Source of the DNA: a bacterium
Lineage (GTDB): Bacteria; Krumholzibacteriota; Krumholzibacteriia; LZORAL124-64-63
Reading direction: 5' to 3'
DNA length: 64,000 bases
NCBI GenBank assembly: GCA_016703265.1
Contig: JADJCK010000006.1
Span: forward strand, 62,001 to 126,000
Shown here: positions 39,004 to 47,466 of the stretch, in pieces
How the letters are laid out: each line of letters starts with the position of its first letter
Numbering within the stretch: the first letter of the stretch is position 1
The notes under the pieces: generated by a model
Told to the model about the DNA's origin: nothing
Seen by the model: the letters and a program-made list of their open reading frames with translations, nothing else
Database searches by the model: none
Position numbers and translations under genes: made by a program

Positions 39004-39492
39004 TCAGAACGGGAGATCGTCGTCGTCCGACGGGCCCGGATCGCTCATGGGATCGGGACGGAAATCGCTGCCACCGCCGCCGGCGGCGCCGCTCGCAGCG
39101 CGGCCGCCGCGCGCGGGGCCGTCACCGAAGCTCCCGCCGCCCTGGCCTTCGCCTTCGTCGCGGCGGCCGAGCAGCATGACCTGGTTCGCGATGATCTCGG
39201 TGGTGTAGCGCTCCTGGCCGTCCTGGCCGGTCCACTTGCGCGTCTCGAGGCGGCCCTCGACGTAGACCTGCTTGCCCTTCTTCAGGTAACGCTCGGCGCG
39301 CTCGGCCAGGTGCCGCCACGCGACCACGCGATGCCACTCGGTCTTCTCCTGCCATTCCCCGCTGTTCTTGTCTTTCCAGCTCTCGGTGGTCGCCACCGAG
39401 AAGTTCGCCACCGGCACGTTGCTCTGGGTGTACTTGATCTCGGGATCACGACCCAGGTTGCCGACGATGATGACCTTGTTGACGCCAGCCAT
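39004..39492 (-). CDS. ssb: Single-stranded DNA-binding protein
   Basis: Protects and organises single-stranded DNA in replication and repair. The 162-residue protein has an N-terminal OB-fold (MAGVNKVIIVGNLGRDPEIK, WHRVVAWRHLAERAERYLKKG, VYVEGRLETRKW), a Gly-rich linker and the acidic tip DDDDLPF that recruits partner proteins. AAGGAG lies six bases before the ATG at 39492. It is transcribed away from the tRNA cluster. Confidence 0.96.
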   Translation of the reverse strand: MAGVNKVIIVGNLGRDPEIKYTQSNVPVANFSVATTESWKDKNSGEWQEKTEWHRVVAWRHLAERAERYLKKGKQVYVEGRLETRKWTGQDGQERYTTEIIANQVMLLGRRDEGEGQGGGSFGDGPARGGRAASGAAGGGGSDFRPDPMSDPGPSDDDDLPF

Positions 39493-39620
39493 CGCGTTCT
39501 CCTTGCCTTGTCGGGACGGCTGCCGCATATCGCGGGCCGCCCCCGTCCTCGGTTTGTTTTCCAGGCTGATCAGCGGGAGGTCGGACTATGACAGAACAAG
39601 CCGGGAAAGCGGAAAAAAAA

Positions 39621-39696
39621 TGGGGTGGATGATGGGACTCGAACCCACAACCACCTGGACCACAACCAGGGGCTCCGCCATTGAGCTACATCCACC
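39621..39696 (-). tRNA. tRNA-His (GTG)
   Basis: Cloverleaf on the minus strand: GTGGATG acceptor, anticodon stem CCTGG/CCAGG with loop TTGTGGT, CATCCAC 3' arm, discriminator C and encoded CCA. The extra 5' G (G-1) typical of tRNA-His is present at 39696. Confidence 0.95.
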
Positions 39697-39715
39697 ACCA
39701 TTATTCGCGGTTTTC

Positions 39716-39792
<77 letters not shown>

Positions 39793-39914
39793 GCCGATGT
39801 GACATCGTTCGAAACGCGACATCGTCGGAACCCGCGCTCGGGGAAAGGTCGTTTCCCGCGGGCGGACGCGAATAATGGCGATGTGGCACCCCGGTGTCAA
39901 GACCGTCGATCCGC

Positions 39915-39991
<77 letters not shown>

Positions 39992-40181
39992 ACCTGATGC
40001 ATCTGCTGTTCCCGATCGACTGCCGCACATCCGGGCAGGCCGCCCGCCGGGGTTTCCGGCGCGCCGCGGCCCTATGGGTAACGGCAGGCAGGCGGCTTGT
40101 CAATCGCGCCGGCGTCAGCGCCGGGTGACGGACACGGGCGCCGAGACGCCTGGGGGCACCGGCCGCCAGGCTGGAAAGGGC

Positions 40182-41207
40182 TCAATCGCCCTGCGAGAGC
40201 CCGTAGGCGTCGATGACGGCCCGCCGCAACCGGGCCAGGGCGCGTCCCCGGTGGCTGATCGCGTGCTTCTGCGACCCATCCAGCTCGGCAAGCGTCAGCG
40301 GGGAACCCTCGGGGCGGAACACCGGGTCGTAGCCGAAGCCGCCGGTGCCCAGCGGTTGCCGGGTGATCTCGCCGACCAGGCGCCCTTCGGCACCCAGCTC
40401 CAGCCAGAGCGGTTCCTGGCGCTCCCGGCCGGGCGCTTCACGCGACAACCCGGCCGGCGCCACGATCGTGGGTGGCCGTCCCGGTTCCTCGCGCGAATAG
40501 GCCGCCCACAGTTCCGGCTCGGGCAGGCGCACCGCACCGGCGCCGGCCGCTTCGGCGGCGCCGTCGGGTCCCGCTTCAAGGAATGCGTTCGCCACGCGCC
40601 GCAGATGCGCCGCATCGTGTCCCCAGTTGGCCAGGTCGGCGCTGCGAAGGGCCGCGTAGCTGTTCCACTCGGAGCGATCGGCACCCAGCGTCGCCCAGAA
40701 CGCGGGGCCCTCGCCGGGTACGCGCAGTTCGACAGCGCGCGCCCAGGGATTGTGCAGCCAGCGCTTGTAGGCGGGCGCCGAGACGGAAACGTCGCCGGGG
40801 CCGGGACGCGGGTCCACCCAGGCGCAGGCGGTGGCGAAGCGCGCCTGTCGCGAACCGTCGGGCACATCCTTCATCAGGTCCAGGAGCAGCGCCACGTTGC
40901 TTTCGTAGGTGGCGCCGGGCCCGGAAAAGCGCGCCGCGAAGATGTCGGGCCAGCCGACCAGTTCGCGAACCTGCAGCGACGTGTCGTCGGCCAGCGCGAT
41001 CTCGCCGGTCCAGGCCGCCGCCACCAGCGCCTTGCGCACGGCATTGCCGCGGATCGTCACGCCGTCCTCGACAACCTCGGGCAGCCCGGGATAGTCCAGT
41101 GCGGAGACCACCGTGAACGGCAGTCCCTCCATCAGCTCGGCCAGTTCGCGCAACTTGTCACGGTTGCGGCTGGCCAGCACGACCTTGCGAGACGTGGTCA
41201 CATGCAT
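40182..41207 (-). CDS. RdgB/HAM1-type purine NTP pyrophosphatase with a large insertion
   Basis: Removes ITP/XTP and similar nucleotides from the pool. Family motifs are intact: VLASRNRDKLREL, LADDTSLQV, GTGGFGYDPVF and KHAISHRGRALA. At 341 residues it is far longer than the usual 190-210. The extra 135 or so residues sit between ACAWVDP and LWLELGAEGRLVGEI, beginning KRWLHNPWARAVELRVPG, and are not recognised. The start is ATG 41207 or, more in line with a GAAGG ribosome-binding site, GTG 41201. It is the last gene of the smpB-rdgB operon, five bases after the rph stop. Confidence 0.87.
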   Translation of the reverse strand: MHVTTSRKVVLASRNRDKLRELAELMEGLPFTVVSALDYPGLPEVVEDGVTIRGNAVRKALVAAAWTGEIALADDTSLQVRELVGWPDIFAARFSGPGATYESNVALLLDLMKDVPDGSRQARFATACAWVDPRPGPGDVSVSAPAYKRWLHNPWARAVELRVPGEGPAFWATLGADRSEWNSYAALRSADLANWGHDAAHLRRVANAFLEAGPDGAAEAAGAGAVRLPEPELWAAYSREEPGRPPTIVAPAGLSREAPGRERQEPLWLELGAEGRLVGEITRQPLGTGGFGYDPVFRPEGSPLTLAELDGSQKHAISHRGRALARLRRAVIDAYGLSQGD

Positions 41208-41212
41208 CCCCT

Positions 41213-41926
41213 TCAGCCCAGGTTCAGGACCTTGTGCTGCAGTTCGTTGACGCGGGCGATCGCCGCCGCGCCCAGGTCGGTCATGGCTTCGAGCTGCGCG
41301 CGCGTGAACGGGCGGTGCTCGGCAGTGCCCTGCACCTCGATGAGCCCGCCGCCTTCGGCCATCACCAGGTTCAGGTCGGTATCCGCGCCCGAGTCCTCGC
41401 GATAGTCGAGGTCGACCAGCACGTTGCCCTGGATCACGCCCAGGCTGATGGCGCCCACCAGCGAGTGCATGGGGTGCTTGCGCAGCTTCAGTCGCAGCAG
41501 CGCGTCGTACAGCGCCACGGCGGCGCCGTTGATCGAGGCGCAACGCGTGCCGCCGTCGGCGCGGATCACGTCGCAGTCGACGGTGATGGTCAGGTCGCCC
41601 AGCGCGTTGAGGTCGGTCACCGCGCGCAGGGAACGCCCGATCAGGCGCTGGATCTCCATGGTGCGACCGCCCTGGCCGCCACCGGTGGCCTCGCGCCGCA
41701 TGCGTTCCCCGGTCGAACGCGGCAGCATGCCGTACTCCGCCGTCACCCAGCCCTGCCCCGAGCCCTTGAGCCACTTCGGCGTCCCGTTGGCGATGCTGGC
41801 CGTGCAGATGACGTGCGTCTGGCCCATCTCGATGAGGCAGGAGCCCTCGGCATGGGGCAGGTAGTCGCGCGTGATGCGCACCGGGCGCAGCTGGTTGGGT
41901 TCACGGCCTTCGGCGCGTTCGATCAC
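41213..41926 (-). CDS. rph: Ribonuclease PH
   Basis: Phosphorolytic 3'-to-5' exoribonuclease that trims tRNA 3' ends. The 237-residue protein shows GSCLIEMGQTHVICTASI, the phosphate-site region MLPRSTGERMRREATGG, IRADGGTRCASINGA and VDLDYREDSGADTDLN. It starts with GTG at 41926 (AAGGA six bases upstream), overlapping the murI stop by four bases. Its pairing with rdgB and murI is a common bacterial arrangement. Confidence 0.96.
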   Translation of the reverse strand: MIERAEGREPNQLRPVRITRDYLPHAEGSCLIEMGQTHVICTASIANGTPKWLKGSGQGWVTAEYGMLPRSTGERMRREATGGGQGGRTMEIQRLIGRSLRAVTDLNALGDLTITVDCDVIRADGGTRCASINGAAVALYDALLRLKLRKHPMHSLVGAISLGVIQGNVLVDLDYREDSGADTDLNLVMAEGGGLIEVQGTAEHRPFTRAQLEAMTDLGAAAIARVNELQHKVLNLG

Positions 41927-42819
41927 GATCGGTCCTTTCGGTGCGGGGCGTCGTCGCCAGCCTGAGGACCGAGCGCACGCCCGGCCTCTTCCATCTCGTC
42001 GAGCCCGACGGACTCGACATCGGCGATCGGCTTGCCCAGGAAACGGGCCCCGATCTCCGCGAACTTCCACGGGATGTCGCTCAGGATGAACGACAGGCGT
42101 CCGGCCTGCGGCTCGCGGCACAGCAGGTCGCCGTCGGCCAGCGCCGCACACGCGGCGGTCGCCAGCGACTCGGCCGAATCGACCAGGCGCACGTCCGGCC
42201 CCAGGTATGCGCCGATGTCGGCACTCAGGAGCGGATAGTGCGTGCAGCCCAGGATGAGCGTGTCGAGCCGCGCCTCGCGCAGCGGGCGCAGGTATTCGGC
42301 GACCGCCAGGCGCGTCATCGCATGGCCGCCCAGCCCTTCCTCCACCAGCGGCACGAACAGCGGACACTCGGCTGCCACGATGCGCCCGGCGGACAATCCG
42401 GCCGCTGCCAGTCCCTGCTGGTAGCGCCCTGAACGGATGGTACCCGAGGTCCCGATCACACCGACCGCGCCGCCCCGCGTGGCGGCCAGCGCCGCCTGCA
42501 CGCCGGGCTCAATGACGCCGAGCACCGGCACCGGCAGCACCTCGCGAAGGTGGTCGAGCGCGAACGCGCTCGCCGTATTGCACGCGACCACGACCATCTT
42601 CACGCCGCGCGCCACAAGCAGGCCTGCGTCCTGGCGCGCGAACGCGCGCACGGTCTTCTCGCCCTTCGTGCCGTACGGCACGCGCGCCGTGTCGCCGAAG
42701 TACAGCAGGTCCTCGCCGGGCAACCGCTCGTGCAGCGCGCGCAGGACCGTCAGCCCGCCGAGCCCGGAGTCGAAGACGCCGATCGGTGCGCGTGTACGGG
42801 ATGTCGTCCGGATCGCCAC
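41923..42819 (-). CDS. murI: Glutamate racemase
   Basis: Makes D-glutamate for peptidoglycan. The 298-residue protein has IGVFDSGLGGLTVLRAL, the first catalytic Cys in VVACNTASAFAL and the second in LILGCTHYPLL. FGDTARVPYGTKG near the N-terminus is typical. The GTG start follows the GerMN-gene stop directly. It forms a cell-wall theme with the amidase and GerMN genes upstream. Confidence 0.96.
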   Translation of the reverse strand: MAIRTTSRTRAPIGVFDSGLGGLTVLRALHERLPGEDLLYFGDTARVPYGTKGEKTVRAFARQDAGLLVARGVKMVVVACNTASAFALDHLREVLPVPVLGVIEPGVQAALAATRGGAVGVIGTSGTIRSGRYQQGLAAAGLSAGRIVAAECPLFVPLVEEGLGGHAMTRLAVAEYLRPLREARLDTLILGCTHYPLLSADIGAYLGPDVRLVDSAESLATAACAALADGDLLCREPQAGRLSFILSDIPWKFAEIGARFLGKPIADVESVGLDEMEEAGRALGPQAGDDAPHRKDRS

Positions 42820-43470
42820 CTAGAGCCACCGCCGCGGCGCGAACGGGTGAGCCAGGTCGACATGGCCCGCCAGCGTTCCGACCTGGCGCCCGTCGACCAG
42901 GATCGTGCAGGCCCCGACCTGCGGGAAGTTGACGGCGACGGTGCGCAGGATGGAGGTGACCGTTGCCGTCTCGGCGGCGCTGCCGCCGGGATGTCCGGCG
43001 ACAAGCTCGCGGCTGAAGTCGACGAAGGCCGTGCCGCGAGCCGGATCGACGAAGGCGGCCAGCGCGCGCGTGCCGCGCGGCAGCGCGCTGATCGCGCGTC
43101 CGGTCCCGGGACCGTCGCACAGCGCCGTCATCAGCGCCAAAAGGTCTTCGCCGGGTTCGCCGCGGCTGGGCACGCGCCGATCCTCGCTGATCCAGCCGTC
43201 GCCGTCCCAACGGGGAAACACGAGCACCACGGCGCGATCGCCCGCCCTCGGCAGATCGACCACAGTCCCGGGCGCATCCTGGATCTCACCTGCAAGGTCC
43301 GCCGGACGGCTTGCCTGCCGCGCCGTCCACCAGACCACGGCCAGCGCGCCGATCGTGAGCAGGACCAGCGGTGCCAGGACCCTCGGGTTGCGCAGGAAAC
43401 GGAGAGGTCCCCCGCGCCCTTCATCCAGCGGCGGCAGCCCGCCGTTGTCGCCGTTCGGTTCGCCGTTCAC
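42820..43470 (-). CDS. GerMN-domain membrane-anchored protein
   Basis: A 216-residue protein with one N-terminal membrane helix (about residues 30-50, VLAPLVLLTIGALAVVWW) and an extracytoplasmic GerMN-like domain. That domain is seen in LMTALCDGP, LPRGTRALAAFVDPARGTAFVDFSREL and the ending ILVDGRQVGTLAGHVDL. GerMN domains occur in spore germination protein GerM and in many non-spore envelope proteins. Its location between an amidase and murI suggests a role in peptidoglycan handling. The GTG start overlaps the amidase stop by four bases. Confidence 0.85.
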   Translation of the reverse strand: MNGEPNGDNGGLPPLDEGRGGPLRFLRNPRVLAPLVLLTIGALAVVWWTARQASRPADLAGEIQDAPGTVVDLPRAGDRAVVLVFPRWDGDGWISEDRRVPSRGEPGEDLLALMTALCDGPGTGRAISALPRGTRALAAFVDPARGTAFVDFSRELVAGHPGGSAAETATVTSILRTVAVNFPQVGACTILVDGRQVGTLAGHVDLAHPFAPRRWL

Positions 43471-44996
43471 CGTGACGCCTCCGTGCCGGCGCCCGCCGTG
43501 GCGGCAGTGCGGGCGAAGCCGAGTACCGCATCGCCGATGGTCCTCGCCAGCTGCCTCTGGTAGGAGCGCTCGTCGAGGCGCATCTCTTCATCAGCGTGGC
43601 TGAGAAAGCCGAGTTCCACGAGCACGGCCGGCATGTAGGCTCCCACAAGCACCCGGAAACCGGCCTGGCGCACGCCACGATCAGGCGAACCCAGTTCACG
43701 GCAGGCGCGCGCCTGCAGGTATTCGGCGAACTGGCTGCTGCGCGTGATGTAGCGGTTCTGCACCAGTTCCCAGACGATGAACTCGACATCGCCCGGCTCA
43801 CGCCCGCCGTCCGAGGCGCCGTTCTCGGCGGCTTCGACGCTGCGTGCCCAGTCGCTGCTGGCGGGCGAAAGGAAGTACGTCTCGAACCCGCGCGCCTGGT
43901 CGTCGAACCAGCTGTTGCAGTGCAGGGAAATGAACAGGTCGCCACCGGCCGCGTTGGCCGCCTCGGCCCGCGCGTCGAGGTCCATCGCCTCGTCACGCTG
44001 CCGGGTCAGCACCACGTCGAGCTCACCTGACCGCTCGAGGTACTGCTTGAGTTCGCGGGCGACGGCCAGGTTCACGTCCTTTTCCATGATCCCCGCGGCC
44101 GCGGCCAGCACGACGACCACGTCGCGACCGCCGTCGGCTGCGTAGGCGCGATGCTCGCCCGCGCCGTCGCCAAGGCGCAGCGTGACGACCAGGCGGTCGG
44201 CGTCCTGGCGGGCCTCGACGGCACGCACGAATCCTGCGGCCGGCGTTGCCGACAATGCCGCAGCGTTGGCGCGACCGCTGCGCAGGGACACCGTCACCTG
44301 ATCGAAGGCGGGACGTTCCACCGACCAGCCGAGCGGATCACGGCAGCGCAGGTGAACGGCCGTGCTGTGCCCCAGAGTTTCGATCGTCACTTTCTCGACG
44401 TTGTCGTCCGAGGGTCCCAATGTCACGCGCCCCGTGCCGGCGTCGAACGCCACTTCGAGCCCGGTCGCGGGGCCGACCACGCGCAGCAGGGCGTCGAGCG
44501 GCAGCCACAGGTCACCGGCGTGATCCAGCACCGGCACCGGCAGCAGCGATTCGCCCGGGCCGCCCATGACGACGCGGCTCCCGCCGGTCACCGTGAACAC
44601 CTTGCCGCCCACGTCGAGATCCAGGCGGCGCAGCGTGTCCTGCCAGAATCGACCGGCCCGCAGCGCCGTCGCGAAGTCGGCTGAACGGACGTAGATCTCA
44701 CGTGAGCCTTCGAGGAGCCTCCTGGCCCCGACCGTCTGGGTCTGTCGGGTGCCCCGCTGCTCCACCACGAGATTGACCACCGGCGCGCGCGCATCGATAC
44801 GCGTCCAGGCCAGCGGGTCGAGGTAGCTGTCGGCGGCGTGCGCCGGCAACGCCGCCGCCAGCAGCGGCAGCACCGCCGCAACCACCAGGAATACGTACAG
44901 GGGCCTCGCGCGCAGGTACGGCGCAATCGTACGGACCAGCGCCCGGCACGCAGGCCAGCCCGATCCCAGGGAACAGTAGGCGGCGGAACGAGTCAT
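43467..44996 (-). CDS. N-acetylmuramoyl-L-alanine amidase, apparently missing the first zinc-ligand motif
   Basis: A 509-residue exported amidase_3-type protein. It has a signal peptide or anchor (about residues 30-55) and a copper-amine-oxidase/AMIN-like N-terminal region (residues 60-300). In the catalytic domain, Glu ligand MEKDVNLAVARELK, second His ligand in FISLHCNSW, and catalytic Glu in AVLVELGFLSHADEEM are present. The usual start of the domain, a DxGHGG...G segment carrying the first zinc His, is absent: DVVVVLAAAAGIMEKD runs straight through. Activity is therefore doubtful unless sequence was lost in assembly. GAGGA precedes the ATG at 44996, 13 bases after smpB. Confidence 0.85.
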   Translation of the reverse strand: MTRSAAYCSLGSGWPACRALVRTIAPYLRARPLYVFLVVAAVLPLLAAALPAHAADSYLDPLAWTRIDARAPVVNLVVEQRGTRQTQTVGARRLLEGSREIYVRSADFATALRAGRFWQDTLRRLDLDVGGKVFTVTGGSRVVMGGPGESLLPVPVLDHAGDLWLPLDALLRVVGPATGLEVAFDAGTGRVTLGPSDDNVEKVTIETLGHSTAVHLRCRDPLGWSVERPAFDQVTVSLRSGRANAAALSATPAAGFVRAVEARQDADRLVVTLRLGDGAGEHRAYAADGGRDVVVVLAAAAGIMEKDVNLAVARELKQYLERSGELDVVLTRQRDEAMDLDARAEAANAAGGDLFISLHCNSWFDDQARGFETYFLSPASSDWARSVEAAENGASDGGREPGDVEFIVWELVQNRYITRSSQFAEYLQARACRELGSPDRGVRQAGFRVLVGAYMPAVLVELGFLSHADEEMRLDERSYQRQLARTIGDAVLGFARTAATAGAGTEASR

Positions 44997-45009
44997 CGGG
45001 CGCGTTTCC

Positions 45010-45486
45010 TCACGGCTCGCGGCGGCCCATGTGCTGGGCGATGCGCCGCTGGACATCCTGTTTCGCCTTCGACTCGCGCTTGTCGTGCAGCTTCTTGCCG
45101 CGCCCGAGTCCCAGTTCAAGCTTGGCCCGCCCTTCGCGGAAATACAGGCGCAACGGCACCAGGGTCAGGCCCTTCTCCTCGAGCTTCGGCAGCATCTTGC
45201 GGATCTCACGGCGGTGCAGCAGGAGCTTCCGGGGCCGGAAGGGTTCGTGGTTCTCCCGGTTCCCCTGCTCATACGGGCCGATGTGCATCTTGACCACCCA
45301 GCCCTCGCCGTCACGGATCTCACCGTAGGCGTCGCCCAGGTTCACATGGCCTTCCCGCAGGGCCTTGACCTCGGTCCCCTGGAGCACGAGGCCGGCCTCC
45401 CATGTCTCGAGGATCTCATACTCGTGGCGGGCGCGGCGGTTCGAAGCCACGATCTTGATGCCTTCATTGTCAACCTTGCGCGCCAT
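45010..45486 (-). CDS. smpB: SsrA-binding protein
   Basis: Binds tmRNA and delivers it to stalled ribosomes for trans-translation. The 158-residue protein contains NRRARHEYEILETWEAGLVL, GTEVKALREGHVNL, IGPYEQGN and the basic C-terminal tail GKKLHDKRESKAKQD. GGGAG lies six bases before the ATG at 45486. It is the first gene of a six-gene operon running to rdgB. No tmRNA gene is present in the window. Confidence 0.97.
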   Translation of the reverse strand: MARKVDNEGIKIVASNRRARHEYEILETWEAGLVLQGTEVKALREGHVNLGDAYGEIRDGEGWVVKMHIGPYEQGNRENHEPFRPRKLLLHRREIRKMLPKLEEKGLTLVPLRLYFREGRAKLELGLGRGKKLHDKRESKAKQDVQRRIAQHMGRREP

Positions 45487-45617
45487 GCCCAGCTCCCGCC
45501 CGCGATCCCGAGGTGTATGACAGGTTGCAGAATATACCCTTCACTGCGGGCGCTGCCAATCGAGGCTTGCCTGAACAGGGCGTTGCCGGTCGCGGCGTAC
45601 CATTTTCACCGCCCGGG

Positions 45618-45646
45618 TTGACAGCCCCTGCTGCGCCCGCTAGATT
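45618..45646 (+). promoter_or_regulatory. Consensus-like sigma-70 promoter upstream of tRNA-Leu
   Basis: A perfect -35 TTGACA (45618-45623), 17-base spacer and -10 TAGATT (45641-45646), predicting a start near 45653 and a tRNA precursor leader of about 140 bases. The 305-base gap 45487-45791 otherwise holds only the smpB upstream region. Confidence 0.7.
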
Positions 45647-45791
45647 GGCGCCGCTTGCCCGGTTGCGGGCAGGCGCAGCAAAACGCAATAGCGTGGAGTT
45701 TGCGCGAGGATGGCTACTCGCTTTCAGGTTTGGGTCGGGTTTCGAGGCCGCTTTCAGCTGTCGCATCCCGGTGACCAGTCTGAAGTCGAGT

Positions 45792-45877
45792 GCCCAGGTG
45801 GCGGAATTGGTAGACGCGCTACGTTCAGGTCGTAGTGGGGTTTCCCCGTGGGAGTTCGAGTCTCTTCCTGGGCACCA
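45792..45877 (+). tRNA. tRNA-Leu (CAG)
   Basis: Class II cloverleaf: GCCCAGG/CCTGGGC acceptor, anticodon stem CTACG/CGTAG with loop TTCAGGT giving CAG, long variable arm (GGGGTTTCCCC-type), T-loop GTTCGAG, encoded CCA. Confidence 0.96.
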
Positions 45878-45910
45878 TACCTTCCTCAGTTAAGAATGCC
45901 TTTGCTCGAT

Positions 45911-45938
45911 AAAATCCCCTGCTGAAGCAGGGGATTTT
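45911..45938 (+). terminator. Strong Rho-independent terminator after tRNA-Leu
   Basis: A 12-bp stem AAAATCCCCTGC/GCAGGGGATTTT with TGAA loop and further T-rich sequence, 33 bases past the tRNA. Confidence 0.9.
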
Positions 45939-46131
45939 TGCTTTCCCCCCCCACTCCTGTCCGGGGCGGGAGGCTGATCCCGACATCGTTCGGCACGTTT
46001 TCTGCAGAACCGGTCCCGTTGCGTCCAAGCGCCGGGCCGGCGTCGCCTCAGCTGGCGACCAACGCCTTGTCCGGCAACAATTTGAGTGAGCGGAGCCCGC
46101 CGCCCAGGCAGGGCCCCGGCCGGAGGACGAA

Positions 46132-47466
46132 ATGCGTTGGTACGATATCATCCTGCCCGAGCCCGGAACCGACCAGGTGCTGGACCAGTCCCTGGCCGAA
46201 GCGGCTGCCCTGGCGGCACGCTTCCCGCAGGTGCAGGCGCGCGACGGGATGGACGCCCTCGGCCTGATGCCGCTCATGGAAGAAACCGGACGCTGCCTCT
46301 TCACGGCCCTGACCCGGGCCGTGCCCCACGCCTTCGACCGTTCGCGGCGCGCGGCCACCCTCGACGCCCCGGCCGTCGGCGAGACGGTCCATGACGCGTT
46401 GGCCGGCTTCCATCTCGTGGTCGACGCCTGCTGGCTCGGCCTGCCCTGGGGCTGGCTGCACAACGGCCTGAATTTCATCCTCGAGCAGCACCCGCTGTGC
46501 GCGAGCCTGCGCCCGGCCGCCCTGCCGCCCGAACAGGCGCGACGCCCCTGGATGCAGCGCCAGGTGCGCGCCGGCTTCCTGGTCGGCGATGGTGGCGCCC
46601 AGGACCTGCGGTCCGTGCGTGACCAGTTGCAGTCGCCCGGCGCCCGCCTGCCTGAGCTGCTGTTCATCCCCGGGCACACCGATCCCCAGATGCGTCGCCT
46701 GATCTACCGCGAAGCCGAAATGATCGCCGAAGCGCTCGGCGCCGGCGTGGCCGGCCGGCCGCTCGCGCGCCTGGAAGTCCCGGTCGACGCCGTGACACCC
46801 CGGCATCTCTGCGACCAGAACGTGGCCTACCAGATCCTCCACTTTGCCGGTCCGACCAGCGCCCCGGCGCGACACGACGACACGCTCGGCGAGTACTGGA
46901 TGAATCGCCTGCTGGAGGAAGCGTCGTACGCCGATGACGACCAGGTTGCCGAGGCCTTCGGTTGCGAAGGGGAGATCCTGGGTGTCGATCCTGTCACGTC
47001 GCTCCTGGACGATATCTGCGAGAACCACGGTCGCCAGGCGGCCCACGCCTCGGCCGGCCTGCATGCTGGCGGCAATGGCGCCGCGGCGACCGCCGGCCCG
47101 GCCGCGCACGGCGGATCGGCGGCCTGGCTGCTCGATGACGGGCCCGTGTCACCGGAGATCCTCGGCCAGCGCGGCCAGCTGCCGCCGCTCGTATTCTCCA
47201 ACAGCTGGTGTGCGGTGCCGGAACTGGGCGCCCGTTTCGTGCGTGCCGGCGCCTCGACGTTCGTGGGGCCCCTGGTGCCCATCTACAGCCGCCCGGCCCG
47301 GCTCTACGCCGGCCACCTGTATGCCGGGATGGGCCGTGGCTGGTGCGCCGGCGCCGCCGCCTGGCAGGCCGCCGCGCGCTGTCGCCAGGAGCTCGGGCGC
47401 GGCCACCCGGCCTGGTTGTCCTACGGTGTCCTGGGCTTCGGAAGCCTGGCGTTGCAATATCTCTGA
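46132..47466 (+). CDS. CHAT-fold (caspase-like) protein with altered catalytic dyad
   Basis: A 444-residue protein whose C-terminal 220 residues resemble CHAT domains. ILHFAGPTSAP aligns with the usual hhHFAGHG histidine strand. Further matches are DDGPVSPEIL, PPLVFSNSWCAVPELGARFV (cysteine strand), AGASTFVGPLVPI and a terminal HPAWLSYGVLGFG. The expected catalytic His after FAG is Pro, and the Cys is offset from the usual SAC position, so protease activity is uncertain. The N-terminal 200 residues are unrecognised. GGAGGA lies five bases before the ATG. It overlaps the convergent LpdD-like gene by 46 bases. Confidence 0.65.
   Translation: MRWYDIILPEPGTDQVLDQSLAEAAALAARFPQVQARDGMDALGLMPLMEETGRCLFTALTRAVPHAFDRSRRAATLDAPAVGETVHDALAGFHLVVDACWLGLPWGWLHNGLNFILEQHPLCASLRPAALPPEQARRPWMQRQVRAGFLVGDGGAQDLRSVRDQLQSPGARLPELLFIPGHTDPQMRRLIYREAEMIAEALGAGVAGRPLARLEVPVDAVTPRHLCDQNVAYQILHFAGPTSAPARHDDTLGEYWMNRLLEEASYADDDQVAEAFGCEGEILGVDPVTSLLDDICENHGRQAAHASAGLHAGGNGAAATAGPAAHGGSAAWLLDDGPVSPEILGQRGQLPPLVFSNSWCAVPELGARFVRAGASTFVGPLVPIYSRPARLYAGHLYAGMGRGWCAGAAAWQAAARCRQELGRGHPAWLSYGVLGFGSLALQYL

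Noticed and set aside
39383..39401. CTCGGTGG-TCG-CCACCGAG palindrome inside ssb
   Set aside because: Lies in conserved coding sequence with normal codons and matches no other site; probably coincidence.
45487..45791. Possible ssrA (tmRNA) gene next to smpB
   Set aside because: No tRNA-Ala-like acceptor ends or tag reading frame; the gap is explained by the tRNA-Leu promoter and smpB upstream sequence.
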